Below are positions 7,251 through 15,279 of a stretch of 15,971 bases of DNA, in pieces. Source of the stretch: Methylococcaceae bacterium UBA4132 (GTDB lineage: Bacteria > Pseudomonadota > Gammaproteobacteria > Methylococcales > Methylomonadaceae). Within the stretch, counting starts at the first letter, position 1. Each line of letters begins with the position of its first letter. The position numbers were made by a program, and so were the translations under genes. The DNA is taken from assembly GCA_002380945.1 (NCBI GenBank), contig DFWO01000081.1, positions 1 through 15,971 on the forward strand, given 5' to 3'. A model generated the notes under the pieces. That model was not told the origin of the DNA, did not search any database, and was given only the letters and a program-made list of their open reading frames with translations.

Positions 7251-7751
7251 TTATTCGGGTATTTTTGACAGTTTTTGTTGAACTTGCGCAGTCACATCAA
7301 TTTTATCATTTGCGTAGATAACGCCTTCAGTCAACAATAAATCAAAGTTTTGATCTTTAGCAATTTCACGAATAGCTTCGATAATATGTTTTTGTAATTT
7401 GCCTAATTCTTCATTACGGCTGGCATTAAAATCTTCGCTAAATTCTTGTTGTGATCTTTTTGCGTCTCTTTTTTTGTTGAGAATTTCTTTTTCTAAATTA
7501 GATTTCTCTGATTCACTCATGACCGCTGCATCTTTGGTCATTTTTTCTTCCATAGTTTGAATTTCTTTTTGCTGTGCAACTAATTGTTTATCACGGCCTG
7601 AAAATTTTTGTTCCAAACGTTTTTTAGCTTTTTCAGCTTGAGGTGCTTTTTCAAGTACCGCAGGAATGTTTACAAAACCAATTTTTAAATCAGCGTAACT
7701 GACATTGGCAGCCAGCAATAATCCTAAAAATAAAGCAATTTTCTTTTTCAT
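7251..7751 (-). CDS. skp: OmpH/Skp-family periplasmic chaperone
   Basis: Skp is a periplasmic trimeric chaperone that binds unfolded outer-membrane proteins on their way to the BAM complex. From ATG 7751 the product is 166 residues. It has a clear signal peptide (MKKKIALFLGLLLAANVSYA, cleavage after residue 20), the family's first strand LKIGFVNIPAVLEKAP, a long charged coiled-coil (about 40-120, rich in K, E and Q) that forms the tentacles, and the closing FDLLLTEGVIYANDKIDVT. An upstream ATG at 7769 adds six residues before the signal peptide. I prefer 7751, which has GGAG 12 bases upstream. The gene lies directly downstream of bamA, its functional partner, with a possible promoter in the gap. 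Confidence 0.93.
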   Translation of the reverse strand: MKKKIALFLGLLLAANVSYADLKIGFVNIPAVLEKAPQAEKAKKRLEQKFSGRDKQLVAQQKEIQTMEEKMTKDAAVMSESEKSNLEKEILNKKRDAKRSQQEFSEDFNASRNEELGKLQKHIIEAIREIAKDQNFDLLLTEGVIYANDKIDVTAQVQQKLSKIPE

Positions 7752-7804
7752 TGTTAAATTAATCTCCAATTACGGTTAAAAATAAAGTGACGCTAAGGAA
7801 TGAA

Positions 7805-7810
7805 ATTATA
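7805..7810 (-). promoter_or_regulatory. Possible -10 element for skp
   Basis: A perfect TATAAT on the minus strand lies in the bamA-skp gap, with TSS expected near 7798 and a leader of about 46 bases to ATG 7751. The -35 region is poor (T-rich). It would let skp and the genes after it be transcribed apart from bamA. Confidence 0.4.
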
Positions 7811-7841
7811 GGGGATAACTTGATTAAACTAAAATAACTTC

Positions 7842-10181
7842 TCAGAAACTTTGACCAAAGTTGAACTGAAATGCTTGTTTTTGATCGGTAGGTGCTGGAT
7901 TGATTGGGTATGCAGCACTCACAGACAATGCGCCAAACGGCGATAACCACTCACCTGAAAGTCCAGCCGAATAGCGCATTTCATTCACTGAAAAACCATT
8001 GCTGACTGTACCCGCATCAAAGAATGTACCTAGTCTGACAGATTTTGTTTCTGTCATGAACGGCACAGGGAAAAATAATTCGGCGTTACCGACAATTTTA
8101 CTAGAGCCACCAATGGGATTGCCTTGATAAACAGCACCACCAAGTAAGTTGTATTGGGTATCTCTAGGACCTAGAGTGTTATTTTTAAAGCCCCGCACTG
8201 AACCTGTACCACCCGCAAAGTAATTTTCAAAGAATGGCAAGGATTTGGTGCTACCGTAGCCATCGCCATAAGCGATTTCGCCATTTAGCTTAAAGGTAAA
8301 ATCTTTGGCAATGGGAAAGTAATGTTGATGTCTATACCCTACTTTATAGTAGGTCAGATCACTACCTGGCACGATGATTTGTGCAGAGGCACGTTGCTGA
8401 CCTCCTTGATTAGGAAATATTGCTCGATTAAGGGTGTCGTGAGTCCAACTGACTGTTTCACCTAATGTCCAGAACTTATTGCCTTCTTCGAGAACAAAAT
8501 CACGAATTTGTTTAGAGACATAGGCGTTGCTACTATTACCATAGGCATCCGTGTAATCATTGATTTTTAAGTTTGTATGCCTTAAGTCGGTATCAAAACG
8601 TATCATATCGAATTCGTTTAGAGGAATACCAAAGTTGGTACCAATATTGCCGACATCGGTGGTGTAATTGGACAAATTCACCGCGCCTGCATTACGTTTA
8701 GCATAACCTAAATTGTAACCTTGACTCACACCATCTACCGTAAAATAAGGATTGAAAAATCCAAATTGGTAATTAGTGGTATAAGTACTGTTGTTAAAGG
8801 CAAGGTTGACACGTTTACCAGAACCAAATACGTTATCTTGCGCCACGTTGGCGTTTAATATAATACCTTGCACCTGAGAGTAGCCAATCCCTGCTGATAA
8901 ATTTCCCGATGGTTTTTCGACCACGGTGTAATTAGCATCAATTTGGTCGGCTGTACCTGCGACAGGTGGCGTTTCAACATTGACTGATTCAAAATAGCCT
9001 AAACGCTCAAGACGGACTTTTGAACGTTCAATTTTTGAACTTGAAGCCCAGCTCGATTCCATTTGGCGCATTTCACGACGTAATACTTCATCACGCGTTG
9101 AGGTGTTGCCGCGTATATTGATATGATTTACATAAACACGCTTGCCTGGATCAACTGCGAAGGTCATATCAACGCTTTTTTTGGCTTCATTAATTTCTGG
9201 CACCATATTAACGTTAGCAAACGCATAGCCCTCATCGCCTAAACGGTCTTGAATGGCTTTTGAGGTTTCAGTGGCATTTTTTCGAGAAAAAACTTCACCA
9301 GGTCCTACGCTCACCAATTTAGTTAATTGGTCAGGTGGTACTACCAAATTCCCTGCCAGTTTGACTTTATTCAGCGTGTAAATATCACCTTCTTTAACAT
9401 TGATCGTGACATAAATATCTTTTTTATCAGGCGTAATAGCAACCTGTGTAGATTCGATGGCAAAATTGATATAACCGCGATCTAAATAATAAGACAACAG
9501 GCTTTCTAAATCAGCCGATAGTTTTTGTTTAGAATATTGGTCATTTTTGGTATAAAACGACAGTAAGTTAGACGGGCTTAACTCAAATTTACTGAGCAGC
9601 GTTTTATCATCAAAGGCATTGTTACCGACGATGTTGATTTGTTTGATTTTAGTGACGCGCCCTTCAGAAATAGTAATGTTAATACCGACACGATTTCGAC
9701 TCAAATTGGTTACGTCAGTTTTAATTTGTAGCCCATATTTGCCGTGACTGAGATATTGGCGGCTTAATTCTTGTTCCACCTTGTCTAGCACTTGTCGATC
9801 AAATACTTTACCTTCGGACAAGCCAATTTTATCCAATGCTTTGGTTAAATCATCTTTACTGAGGTCTTTATTACCTTCAAAGACAATTTTTGCGATAGTA
9901 GGGCGTTCAACAACGTTAATAACCAGCGTAGAACCTTGTCTCGATAAGGACACATCCTTAAAAAAACCTGTTTTAAATAATGCTCTTATTGCAGCAGAAG
10001 ACCGATCCAAGGAAAACCGTTCGCCGACACTCACAGGAAAGTCGTTATAAACCGTACCTACAGAAATACGTTGTAAACCTTTAACTTGAATATCTCTAAC
10101 AGTAAATTCTTCATCGGCTTTAACAGCTTGAGACGCAAGCAGAGACAATAATAACAAGCGAGAAAAAGTATTTGGTTTCAT
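7842..10181 (-). CDS. bamA: Outer membrane protein assembly factor BamA
   Basis: BamA is the central, essential subunit of the BAM complex that folds beta-barrel proteins into the outer membrane. The 779-residue protein has a signal peptide (1-22, ending in KA before DEEF). About five POTRA repeats follow (about 24-420; for example FTVRDIQVKGLQRIS and VNHINIRGNTSTRDEVLRREMRQME). The 16-strand barrel covers about 425-779 and includes the conserved loop-6 motif SVRGF at 661-665 in FAGGTGSVRGF. It ends in a terminal phenylalanine (QFNFGQSF), the usual barrel recognition signal. Length and architecture are normal. In many gammaproteobacteria rseP lies upstream; here it is epmA, 80 bases away, with a likely promoter in between. 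No strong Shine-Dalgarno precedes ATG 10181. Confidence 0.97.
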   Translation of the reverse strand: MKPNTFSRLLLLSLLASQAVKADEEFTVRDIQVKGLQRISVGTVYNDFPVSVGERFSLDRSSAAIRALFKTGFFKDVSLSRQGSTLVINVVERPTIAKIVFEGNKDLSKDDLTKALDKIGLSEGKVFDRQVLDKVEQELSRQYLSHGKYGLQIKTDVTNLSRNRVGINITISEGRVTKIKQINIVGNNAFDDKTLLSKFELSPSNLLSFYTKNDQYSKQKLSADLESLLSYYLDRGYINFAIESTQVAITPDKKDIYVTINVKEGDIYTLNKVKLAGNLVVPPDQLTKLVSVGPGEVFSRKNATETSKAIQDRLGDEGYAFANVNMVPEINEAKKSVDMTFAVDPGKRVYVNHINIRGNTSTRDEVLRREMRQMESSWASSSKIERSKVRLERLGYFESVNVETPPVAGTADQIDANYTVVEKPSGNLSAGIGYSQVQGIILNANVAQDNVFGSGKRVNLAFNNSTYTTNYQFGFFNPYFTVDGVSQGYNLGYAKRNAGAVNLSNYTTDVGNIGTNFGIPLNEFDMIRFDTDLRHTNLKINDYTDAYGNSSNAYVSKQIRDFVLEEGNKFWTLGETVSWTHDTLNRAIFPNQGGQQRASAQIIVPGSDLTYYKVGYRHQHYFPIAKDFTFKLNGEIAYGDGYGSTKSLPFFENYFAGGTGSVRGFKNNTLGPRDTQYNLLGGAVYQGNPIGGSSKIVGNAELFFPVPFMTETKSVRLGTFFDAGTVSNGFSVNEMRYSAGLSGEWLSPFGALSVSAAYPINPAPTDQKQAFQFNFGQSF

Positions 10182-10233
10182 GTAAGTATCTAAAAAATAA
10201 AGCGTCTATGGGCGAAGGATGAAAACGTCTGGG

Positions 10234-10242
10234 ATTATAACA
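10234..10242 (-). promoter_or_regulatory. Likely extended -10 promoter for bamA
   Basis: The minus strand reads TGTTATAAT, a perfect extended -10 (TGnTATAAT) in the epmA-bamA gap. The TSS would fall near 10227, with a leader of about 45 bases. The -35 region matches poorly, which extended -10 promoters tolerate. Confidence 0.5.
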
Positions 10243-10261
10243 CAGTAAATATTTAAACAGC

Positions 10262-11242
10262 TTAAGCCCTGTCTATAGAAAAACTCAGCACATCATCAAT
10301 AGATGCACTTTTTGATAACAGCATAAGTAAACGATCCAAACCAATTGCTATACCAGAGCAGTCAGGTAAACCCGTTGCTAACGCGGCAATCAATCGTTCA
10401 TCTTTCACTACATCGGCTAGATTATTTTGTTGCCGCTGGGCGATTTCATTATCAAAACGTTGATTTTGCTCAATGGCATCAGTTAGTTCATAAAAACCAT
10501 TACCCAGCTCAACACCGTTAATAAACAGTTCTACTCGGTCAGTAATACGCGCATCATCGGCATTAATACGCGCTAATGACGACTGACAGGCAGGATAACC
10601 ATACACCATACACAACTCATTTTTACCCAAATAAGGCTGAACTTTATGACTGAACAACACATCTAGCCACAGTGCGTGATCGTGTTCACACAATGATACT
10701 GCTTCAGGCAATTGATGCGTCAACGCATAGGTACAGTAATCCTCATAACAAAACACTAGTGCATCCAAGCCTGTATAGTGCTGAAAAATTGCTTGATAAC
10801 TGATACGTTGTACACCTGTTAAGGCATTGTGTTCAGCAAATAGCGACACTATCAATTCGGCAATTTCATCCATCAATTGCGGCAGCGTAAAGCCAACTCG
10901 GTACCATTCTAACAGGGTGAATTCAGGGTTATGAAAGCGTCCTGATTCGCCATTTCTAAACGCCTTACAAATTTGATAAATAGAACCACTGCCTGAAGCA
11001 AGCAGACGTTTCATAGCAAATTCCGGAGACGTTTGCAGAAATAAACGCTGTTGTCGTGGTGGCACATCATAATCGGTAGCAAAAAATGCCAAGTTTGGAT
11101 CAGTGCCTATGGTATGACTGAGTAGCGGTGTTTCCACTTCTAACACCGATTTTTCCAAGAAGAAAGCCCGAATTTTTGCCAACATTCGCGCTCTTAAGCG
11201 CAACATTGCTACCGAACAGGTCGGCTGCCACGCTGACTGCAT
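10262..11242 (-). CDS. epmA: EF-P--(R)-beta-lysine ligase EpmA
   Basis: EpmA (also called GenX, PoxA or YjeA) is a lysyl-tRNA synthetase paralogue without an anticodon-binding domain. It attaches (R)-beta-lysine to Lys34 of elongation factor P. The 326-residue protein has the class II synthetase motifs: motif 1 around 30-42 (LEKSVLEVETPLL), motif 2 in FRNGESGRFHNPEFTLLEWYR (about 95-115), and motif 3 in GIAIGLDRLLMLL (297-309). Ala299 in motif 3 matches the alanine that separates EpmA from true LysRS (glycine). Its ATG shares one base with the efp stop (TAATG), so enzyme and substrate are translationally coupled. The stop lies 80 bases before bamA with no terminator visible, so read-through into bamA is possible. 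Confidence 0.96.
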   Translation of the reverse strand: MQSAWQPTCSVAMLRLRARMLAKIRAFFLEKSVLEVETPLLSHTIGTDPNLAFFATDYDVPPRQQRLFLQTSPEFAMKRLLASGSGSIYQICKAFRNGESGRFHNPEFTLLEWYRVGFTLPQLMDEIAELIVSLFAEHNALTGVQRISYQAIFQHYTGLDALVFCYEDYCTYALTHQLPEAVSLCEHDHALWLDVLFSHKVQPYLGKNELCMVYGYPACQSSLARINADDARITDRVELFINGVELGNGFYELTDAIEQNQRFDNEIAQRQQNNLADVVKDERLIAALATGLPDCSGIAIGLDRLLMLLSKSASIDDVLSFSIDRA

Positions 11243-11811
11243 TATTCTTTAACGCGCGAAATATATTCGCCTGTACGGGTATCCACTTTAATCATTTCAT
11301 CAGTTTGCACAAACAATGGTACACGCACCACTGCGCCAGTTTCCAATTTAGCAGGTTTACCACCGCCACCTGAAGTATCGCCGCGTACACCAGGATCAGT
11401 TTCCACAATGGTTAATTCAACAAAATTGGCAGGTGTCACACCAATGGGCGCGTCATTCCATAACATAACCGTACACATATCCTGATCTTTCAACCATTTC
11501 GCCGCATCGCCGACAATTTTTTCATCACATTGATACTGTTCAAAGCTTTCAGGCTGCATAAAATGTCTAAACTCGCCATCGTTATACAGATACTGCATAT
11601 CCATCTCGACCACATCCGCACCTTCCAGCGATTCGCCAGATTTAAAGGTTCTTTCAATAACGCGACCTGTTTTTAAGTTTCTGATTTTGACGCGGTTGAA
11701 TGCTTGACCCTTACCTGGTTTAACAAATTCATTCTCAATAATTGCACAAGGGTCATTATCCAGCATGACTTTCAACCCTGCTTTAAACTCATTGGTACTA
11801 TAACTAGCCAT
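11242..11811 (-). CDS. efp: Elongation factor P
   Basis: EF-P enters the ribosomal E site and relieves stalling at proline runs. The 189-residue protein is collinear with E. coli EF-P. It has the KOW-like N-domain (MASYSTNEFKAGLKVMLD), the modified loop FVKPGKGQAF with Lys34, then two OB-fold domains ending in VPLFVQTDEMIKVDTRTGEYISRVKE, including the elongation factor P signature region GGGGKPAKLETGAVVRVPLF. Lys34 is present, which fits the beta-lysylation enzymes encoded on both sides: epmA directly downstream (1-base overlap) and epmB divergent. The start ATG 11811 has GAGGA four bases upstream. Confidence 0.98.
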   Translation of the reverse strand: MASYSTNEFKAGLKVMLDNDPCAIIENEFVKPGKGQAFNRVKIRNLKTGRVIERTFKSGESLEGADVVEMDMQYLYNDGEFRHFMQPESFEQYQCDEKIVGDAAKWLKDQDMCTVMLWNDAPIGVTPANFVELTIVETDPGVRGDTSGGGGKPAKLETGAVVRVPLFVQTDEMIKVDTRTGEYISRVKE

Positions 11812-11823
11812 TTTATCCTCAAG

Positions 11824-11854
11824 ATGACAAACAATGTAAACGAGTCATTATAAT
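11824..11854. promoter_or_regulatory. Divergent efp/epmB promoter region with shared palindromic -10
   Basis: ATTATAAT at 11847-11854 is its own reverse complement, so it offers TATAAT on both strands. On the plus strand it pairs with ATGACA at 11824-11829 (5 of 6 matches to the -35 consensus, 19-base spacer) and would start epmB near 11861. On the minus strand, TATAAT (11852-11847) with a weak -35 would serve efp. The two -10 elements overlap, so polymerase binding should be mutually exclusive. Confidence 0.5.
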
Positions 11855-11893
11855 AGAAGCCCCCTACGGATAGAAACCTAAAAACCTCGACAG

Positions 11894-12910
11894 ATGACAG
11901 AATCAACGCACGAAACCGCGCATTTTCACCAAAATTGGCAACAACAACTCGCCCAAGCATTCACCACGATAGACGACTTGTGTCGTTATTTAGACTTAAA
12001 TTCCAGTGACTTACCTGTATCGGCGATTGCCTCACAACAGTTCGCTTTACGCGTGCCATTAAGTTTTGCCGCCTGCATGGAAAAAGGCAACCCTGACGAC
12101 CCCTTATTGCGCCAAGTCTTACCCATACAAGACGAATTAGCGTTTTATGCAGGTTATAGCAATGACCCTGTCGGCGACTTACCCTCCGCCACCCAAACAG
12201 GCATACTGCACAAATACCAAGGGCGCGTGTTATTAATCAACACAGGTAGTTGCGCGATTAACTGCCGCTATTGTTTCCGCCGTAACTTCCCCTACGCCGA
12301 CTTACAACTCAGCAAACAGCAAGAACACGCCGTCATCCTCAGCATACAAAACGATTCCAGCATCCACGAAGTCATCTTCAGCGGCGGCGATCCCTTATTA
12401 CTCAACGATGCCAGACTCACGCGCCTAATTGAACAAATCAACAGCATCGACCATGTAAAGCGTATTCGTATTCATAGCCGCTTGCCTATCGTACTACCTG
12501 CGCGTATTACCGATGAACTCATTAATACCCTAACTAACAGCCCCAAACAAATTATCATGGTGTTACATTGCAACCATGCCAATGAAATTAATGAACGCGT
12601 TATTCACGCCTGCCAGCAACTCAAACAGCAGGGCATTACCTTATTGAATCAATCGGTATTATTGAAAGGTGTTAATGATGATGCAGACGCACTGTGTGAA
12701 CTTAGTGAAAAATTATTCCAACACGGCATTCTTCCTTACTACCTGCACCTATTAGACAAAGCGATAGGGACAGGACATTTTGCCGTGTCAGAAAGCGAAG
12801 CCCTGTTATTAATAGCGCAAGTACAAGCCCGTTTATCGGGTTATCTTGTGCCTAAATTGGTTCAAGAAGTGGCAGGGGCAGCATCTAAACAGTATGTGAG
12901 GGGGGGATGA
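11894..12910 (+). CDS. epmB: EF-P beta-lysylation protein EpmB (lysine 2,3-aminomutase family)
   Basis: EpmB (YjeK) is a radical SAM, PLP-dependent aminomutase that converts (S)-alpha-lysine to (R)-beta-lysine for EpmA. The 338-residue protein carries the radical SAM cluster motif CAINCRYC with Cys120, Cys124 and Cys127, the SAM-binding SGGDPLLL near 163, HSRLPIVLP, and a C-terminal VPKLVQEVAGAASK whose Lys332 is the expected PLP lysine (the same number as in E. coli EpmB). It lacks the C-terminal extension of catabolic lysine 2,3-aminomutases. ATG 11894 has only a weak ribosome site. It is divergent from efp, and a Mut7-C gene follows on the same strand. Confidence 0.95.
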   Translation: MTESTHETAHFHQNWQQQLAQAFTTIDDLCRYLDLNSSDLPVSAIASQQFALRVPLSFAACMEKGNPDDPLLRQVLPIQDELAFYAGYSNDPVGDLPSATQTGILHKYQGRVLLINTGSCAINCRYCFRRNFPYADLQLSKQQEHAVILSIQNDSSIHEVIFSGGDPLLLNDARLTRLIEQINSIDHVKRIRIHSRLPIVLPARITDELINTLTNSPKQIIMVLHCNHANEINERVIHACQQLKQQGITLLNQSVLLKGVNDDADALCELSEKLFQHGILPYYLHLLDKAIGTGHFAVSESEALLLIAQVQARLSGYLVPKLVQEVAGAASKQYVRGG

Positions 12911-12950
12911 GTGAAGTGTGTTTATTAAACTTCAAGATGCGCTGGGCGAC

Positions 12951-13712
12951 ATGAAAACGCAATACACAGCAGAGTTTCGTTTCTACGCAGAACTGAACGA
13001 TTTTTTACCAGCGCAACAACGTAAGCAAACTCTGCTTTATCGTTTTAGTGGTCATCCAGCAATTAAAGACCCCATCGAAGTTTTCGGCGTACCACACACT
13101 GAAGTAGAATTAATTGTCATCAATGGTCAGGCGGTAGGTTTTAACTATCAGCTTCAGACTGGCGATCGTGTTGCGGTCTATCCTGTGTTTAAAAATATAG
13201 ACCTCTGTGCCATGCCTAAACTGCGTGAAGAAATCTTGTCTAAGCCCCGCTTCATCATAGATGTGAATCTGGGCAAACTTGCCAAACGAATGCGCCTATT
13301 AGGTTTTGACTGCCTTTATCGTAACGATTATAAGGATACGGAAGTAGCGAATATCGCGGTAAGCGATCAGCGTGTCGTATTAACGCGGGATAGGCGGCTT
13401 TTATACGCTAAGCGGATTAGTCACGGCTATTGGGTGCGGGCGGTAGAGGTTGAAATTCAAGTTGCTGAAGTTCTGCAACGCTTCAATTTATATGATTTGA
13501 TTCAGCCTTTTACTCGCTGTCTGATGTGCAACGGTGTTTTGAAGTCTGTTGCTAAAGCCGATATTCTGGCGCGTCTTGAACCTAAGACTAAGCTTTATTA
13601 TGACGTTTTTTATCAATGTAACAAGTGCCAGCGCGTCTATTGGGAGGGTTCACATATAGATGATATGCGGCAACGCTACGCTGTTTTTCTAGGTGGAACT
13701 CAGCCCCGATAA
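12951..13712 (+). CDS. Mut7-C RNase domain protein with N-terminal ubiquitin-like domain
   Basis: This is a predicted ribonuclease; the RNA target is unknown. From ATG 12951 it has 253 residues. Residues 1-80 form a ubiquitin-like/ThiS-like beta-grasp domain typical of Mut7-C N-termini (TAEFRFYAELNDFLP, LINGQ-type loop VINGQAVGFNYQLQTGDRV). Residues 100-245 form the Mut7-C domain: a PIN-like fold with FIIDVNLGKLAKRMRLLGFD (Asp104) and VVLTRDRRLL (Asp147), then a zinc ribbon with Cys190, Cys193, Cys223 and Cys226. The frame is open from GTG 12918, which would add 11 residues. I prefer the ATG because the domain begins just after it, but neither start is certain. It follows epmB and may be co-transcribed. 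Its last 13 bases overlap convergent mtgA. Confidence 0.88.
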   Translation: MKTQYTAEFRFYAELNDFLPAQQRKQTLLYRFSGHPAIKDPIEVFGVPHTEVELIVINGQAVGFNYQLQTGDRVAVYPVFKNIDLCAMPKLREEILSKPRFIIDVNLGKLAKRMRLLGFDCLYRNDYKDTEVANIAVSDQRVVLTRDRRLLYAKRISHGYWVRAVEVEIQVAEVLQRFNLYDLIQPFTRCLMCNGVLKSVAKADILARLEPKTKLYYDVFYQCNKCQRVYWEGSHIDDMRQRYAVFLGGTQPR

Positions 13713-14458
13713 CTCACATTCTGCATTTGCCGCAATATCCAATTACGCCGTTTCAGCACATAATTTGACGGCTGCGCGGCTTTTAAACGAATAGGATTAG
13801 GCAAGGTGGCGGCGAGTAGCGCGGCTTGTGAACGGCTGAGTTGCTTAGCAGGAATACCAAAATAATGCTGACTAGCGGCTTCTATACCAAAGATATGATC
13901 GCCAAATTCGGCGATATTTAAGTACACCTCAATAATGCGTTGTTTACTCCAAAATACCTCCAACAACCCTGTAAACCACACTTCCAAACCTTTACGAATA
14001 AAACTTTTTGACGGTGTTAAAAATAAATTCTTAGCGACTTGTTGAGAAATGGTACTTGCCCCTCTCATTGGCTCACCGTCAATATAATCTTCTACCGATG
14101 CCGCTATCTCATGAAAATCAAAACCAAAATGCTGCATAAAACGTTGATCTTCTGAGGCAATCACTGCGGTAAACGCATGAGGTGAAATTTTTTCCGCGCT
14201 AACCCATCTGTAATCAATCGACTTAAAGCTAGGCAAATCTTCCACATGGTGGTGCAACATAAACATCGTGGTGAACGGCGGTATCCAGCGTAATACAATA
14301 CAGCTACCAACCGATGAAATCAGGTAGGTGAGCAGTAAGTAAAATAAACCCATGCGTACAACTAAGCGTAATGATGGCTTGGGCGTTGGCTGAGGTAGTG
14401 GTTGTTTTTTGTGTTTTTTTGCCAAGGGATGACGTTTTATCGAATGTGATGTGTCCAT
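13700..14458 (-). CDS. mtgA: Monofunctional peptidoglycan glycosyltransferase
   Basis: MtgA polymerises lipid II into glycan strands at the inner membrane, without a transpeptidase domain. The 252-residue protein has a basic cytoplasmic tail (1-30), one membrane helix (about 33-58) and a GT51 domain. The domain shows the first catalytic glutamate Glu103 in ASEDQRFMQHFGFD, GASTISQQVAKNLF at 133-146, and the KQRIIEVYLN motif with the second catalytic glutamate Glu177, then IAEFG and AALLAATLPNP. Length is normal for the family. The start ATG 14458 lies inside a small inverted repeat (CCATAC 14455-14460 with GTATGG 14464-14469). It may be transcribed with the HAD gene 65 bases upstream; no strong promoter is visible in the gap. 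Confidence 0.95.
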   Translation of the reverse strand: MDTSHSIKRHPLAKKHKKQPLPQPTPKPSLRLVVRMGLFYLLLTYLISSVGSCIVLRWIPPFTTMFMLHHHVEDLPSFKSIDYRWVSAEKISPHAFTAVIASEDQRFMQHFGFDFHEIAASVEDYIDGEPMRGASTISQQVAKNLFLTPSKSFIRKGLEVWFTGLLEVFWSKQRIIEVYLNIAEFGDHIFGIEAASQHYFGIPAKQLSRSQAALLAATLPNPIRLKAAQPSNYVLKRRNWILRQMQNVSYRG

Positions 14459-14523
14459 ACTATGTATGGCACATTTTGCCAGATTAAAAGCTAATAATCC
14501 TGTGTAATGTGTTGAACCGTTAT

Positions 14524-15279
14524 TTATACCGATGCCAACGTCCGAAACAACTGAGTATTTTTAGGAATCAGCGCGTAATCACACAGCGTGATAAATGCCG
14601 CATCGGTTCGACTATCACCCGCGCCAAAGGTTAATAAATCGGGATACTGGTTTTTGTAATGTGCCAATAAATAATTCACCGCATCTTCTTTATTAATTAT
14701 CTTCGGCAACACTGCCAGATTATTGCCGTTGATGTGCCAGTACAAACTGCCATCAAGGATACTCTCATGTGGCTTGATAACAGCTTCCAGTAGCGTTGTT
14801 AGCGTCGCTTCGGTACGGTCAGTATGCTTAATATAGCCATACCACGTTATATCAAAATCATTGACTAAATGTGGCTTGAAGCCTTGGTGCTGTTTCGTAT
14901 AACGCTCAATCTTCGCCCACAAATCGAACAGTTTTTCCTGATAAACAGGTAAGGTTAGCATCATGCGTTCCATCCACACGCTATCAACCTGCCGCTGTTT
15001 GTCTAAGATAACCGCGCCGTGATTAATCACGACTTCTTCTTGAAACGGCAAAGTACATCGCCCAAAGGCATGAACATCTCGTGCTGTGACAGGCACGATT
15101 TTAAAACCTTGCGACAGCCAATCCCATAACCATTGCTGTTTATGCGTGGCAAACGAATTGGGCGTACCATCGGGCAAAAAAGCGCGAACCTGCAACCGCG
15201 CATCATCCGCGCCAAACTCGCATTTTCTTAAAGTTTGAAACAGCGTGTCATCAAGGTCTAAAAAAATGTAGCGTTGCAT
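14524..15279 (-). CDS. HAD-superfamily phosphatase, Ter-module type
   Basis: This is a predicted phosphatase of the haloacid dehalogenase superfamily, 251 residues from ATG 15279. All four HAD motifs are present: DLDDTLF with Asp8 and Asp10 (I), VPVTARD with Thr65 (II), Lys193 or Lys197 in LPKIINKEDAV (III), and GAGDSRTD with Asp222 and Asp226 (IV). A C2-type cap lies between motifs II and III (about 80-185). The open frame reaches ATG 15321, but the preceding residues do not look like this fold. The gene overlaps the end of the phosphoribosyltransferase-TRSP gene by 29 bases. HAD enzymes of this kind next to PRTase-TRSP proteins form the predicted metabolite-synthesis module of tellurium-resistance-linked systems (Anantharaman, Iyer and Aravind). 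The substrate is not known. Confidence 0.85.
   Translation of the reverse strand: MQRYIFLDLDDTLFQTLRKCEFGADDARLQVRAFLPDGTPNSFATHKQQWLWDWLSQGFKIVPVTARDVHAFGRCTLPFQEEVVINHGAVILDKQRQVDSVWMERMMLTLPVYQEKLFDLWAKIERYTKQHQGFKPHLVNDFDITWYGYIKHTDRTEATLTTLLEAVIKPHESILDGSLYWHINGNNLAVLPKIINKEDAVNYLLAHYKNQYPDLLTFGAGDSRTDAAFITLCDYALIPKNTQLFRTLASV

Noticed and set aside
14455..14469. Inverted repeat over the mtgA start codon as a regulatory hairpin
   Set aside because: Only six base pairs with a 3-base loop, no conserved family recognised; too weak to list as a feature.
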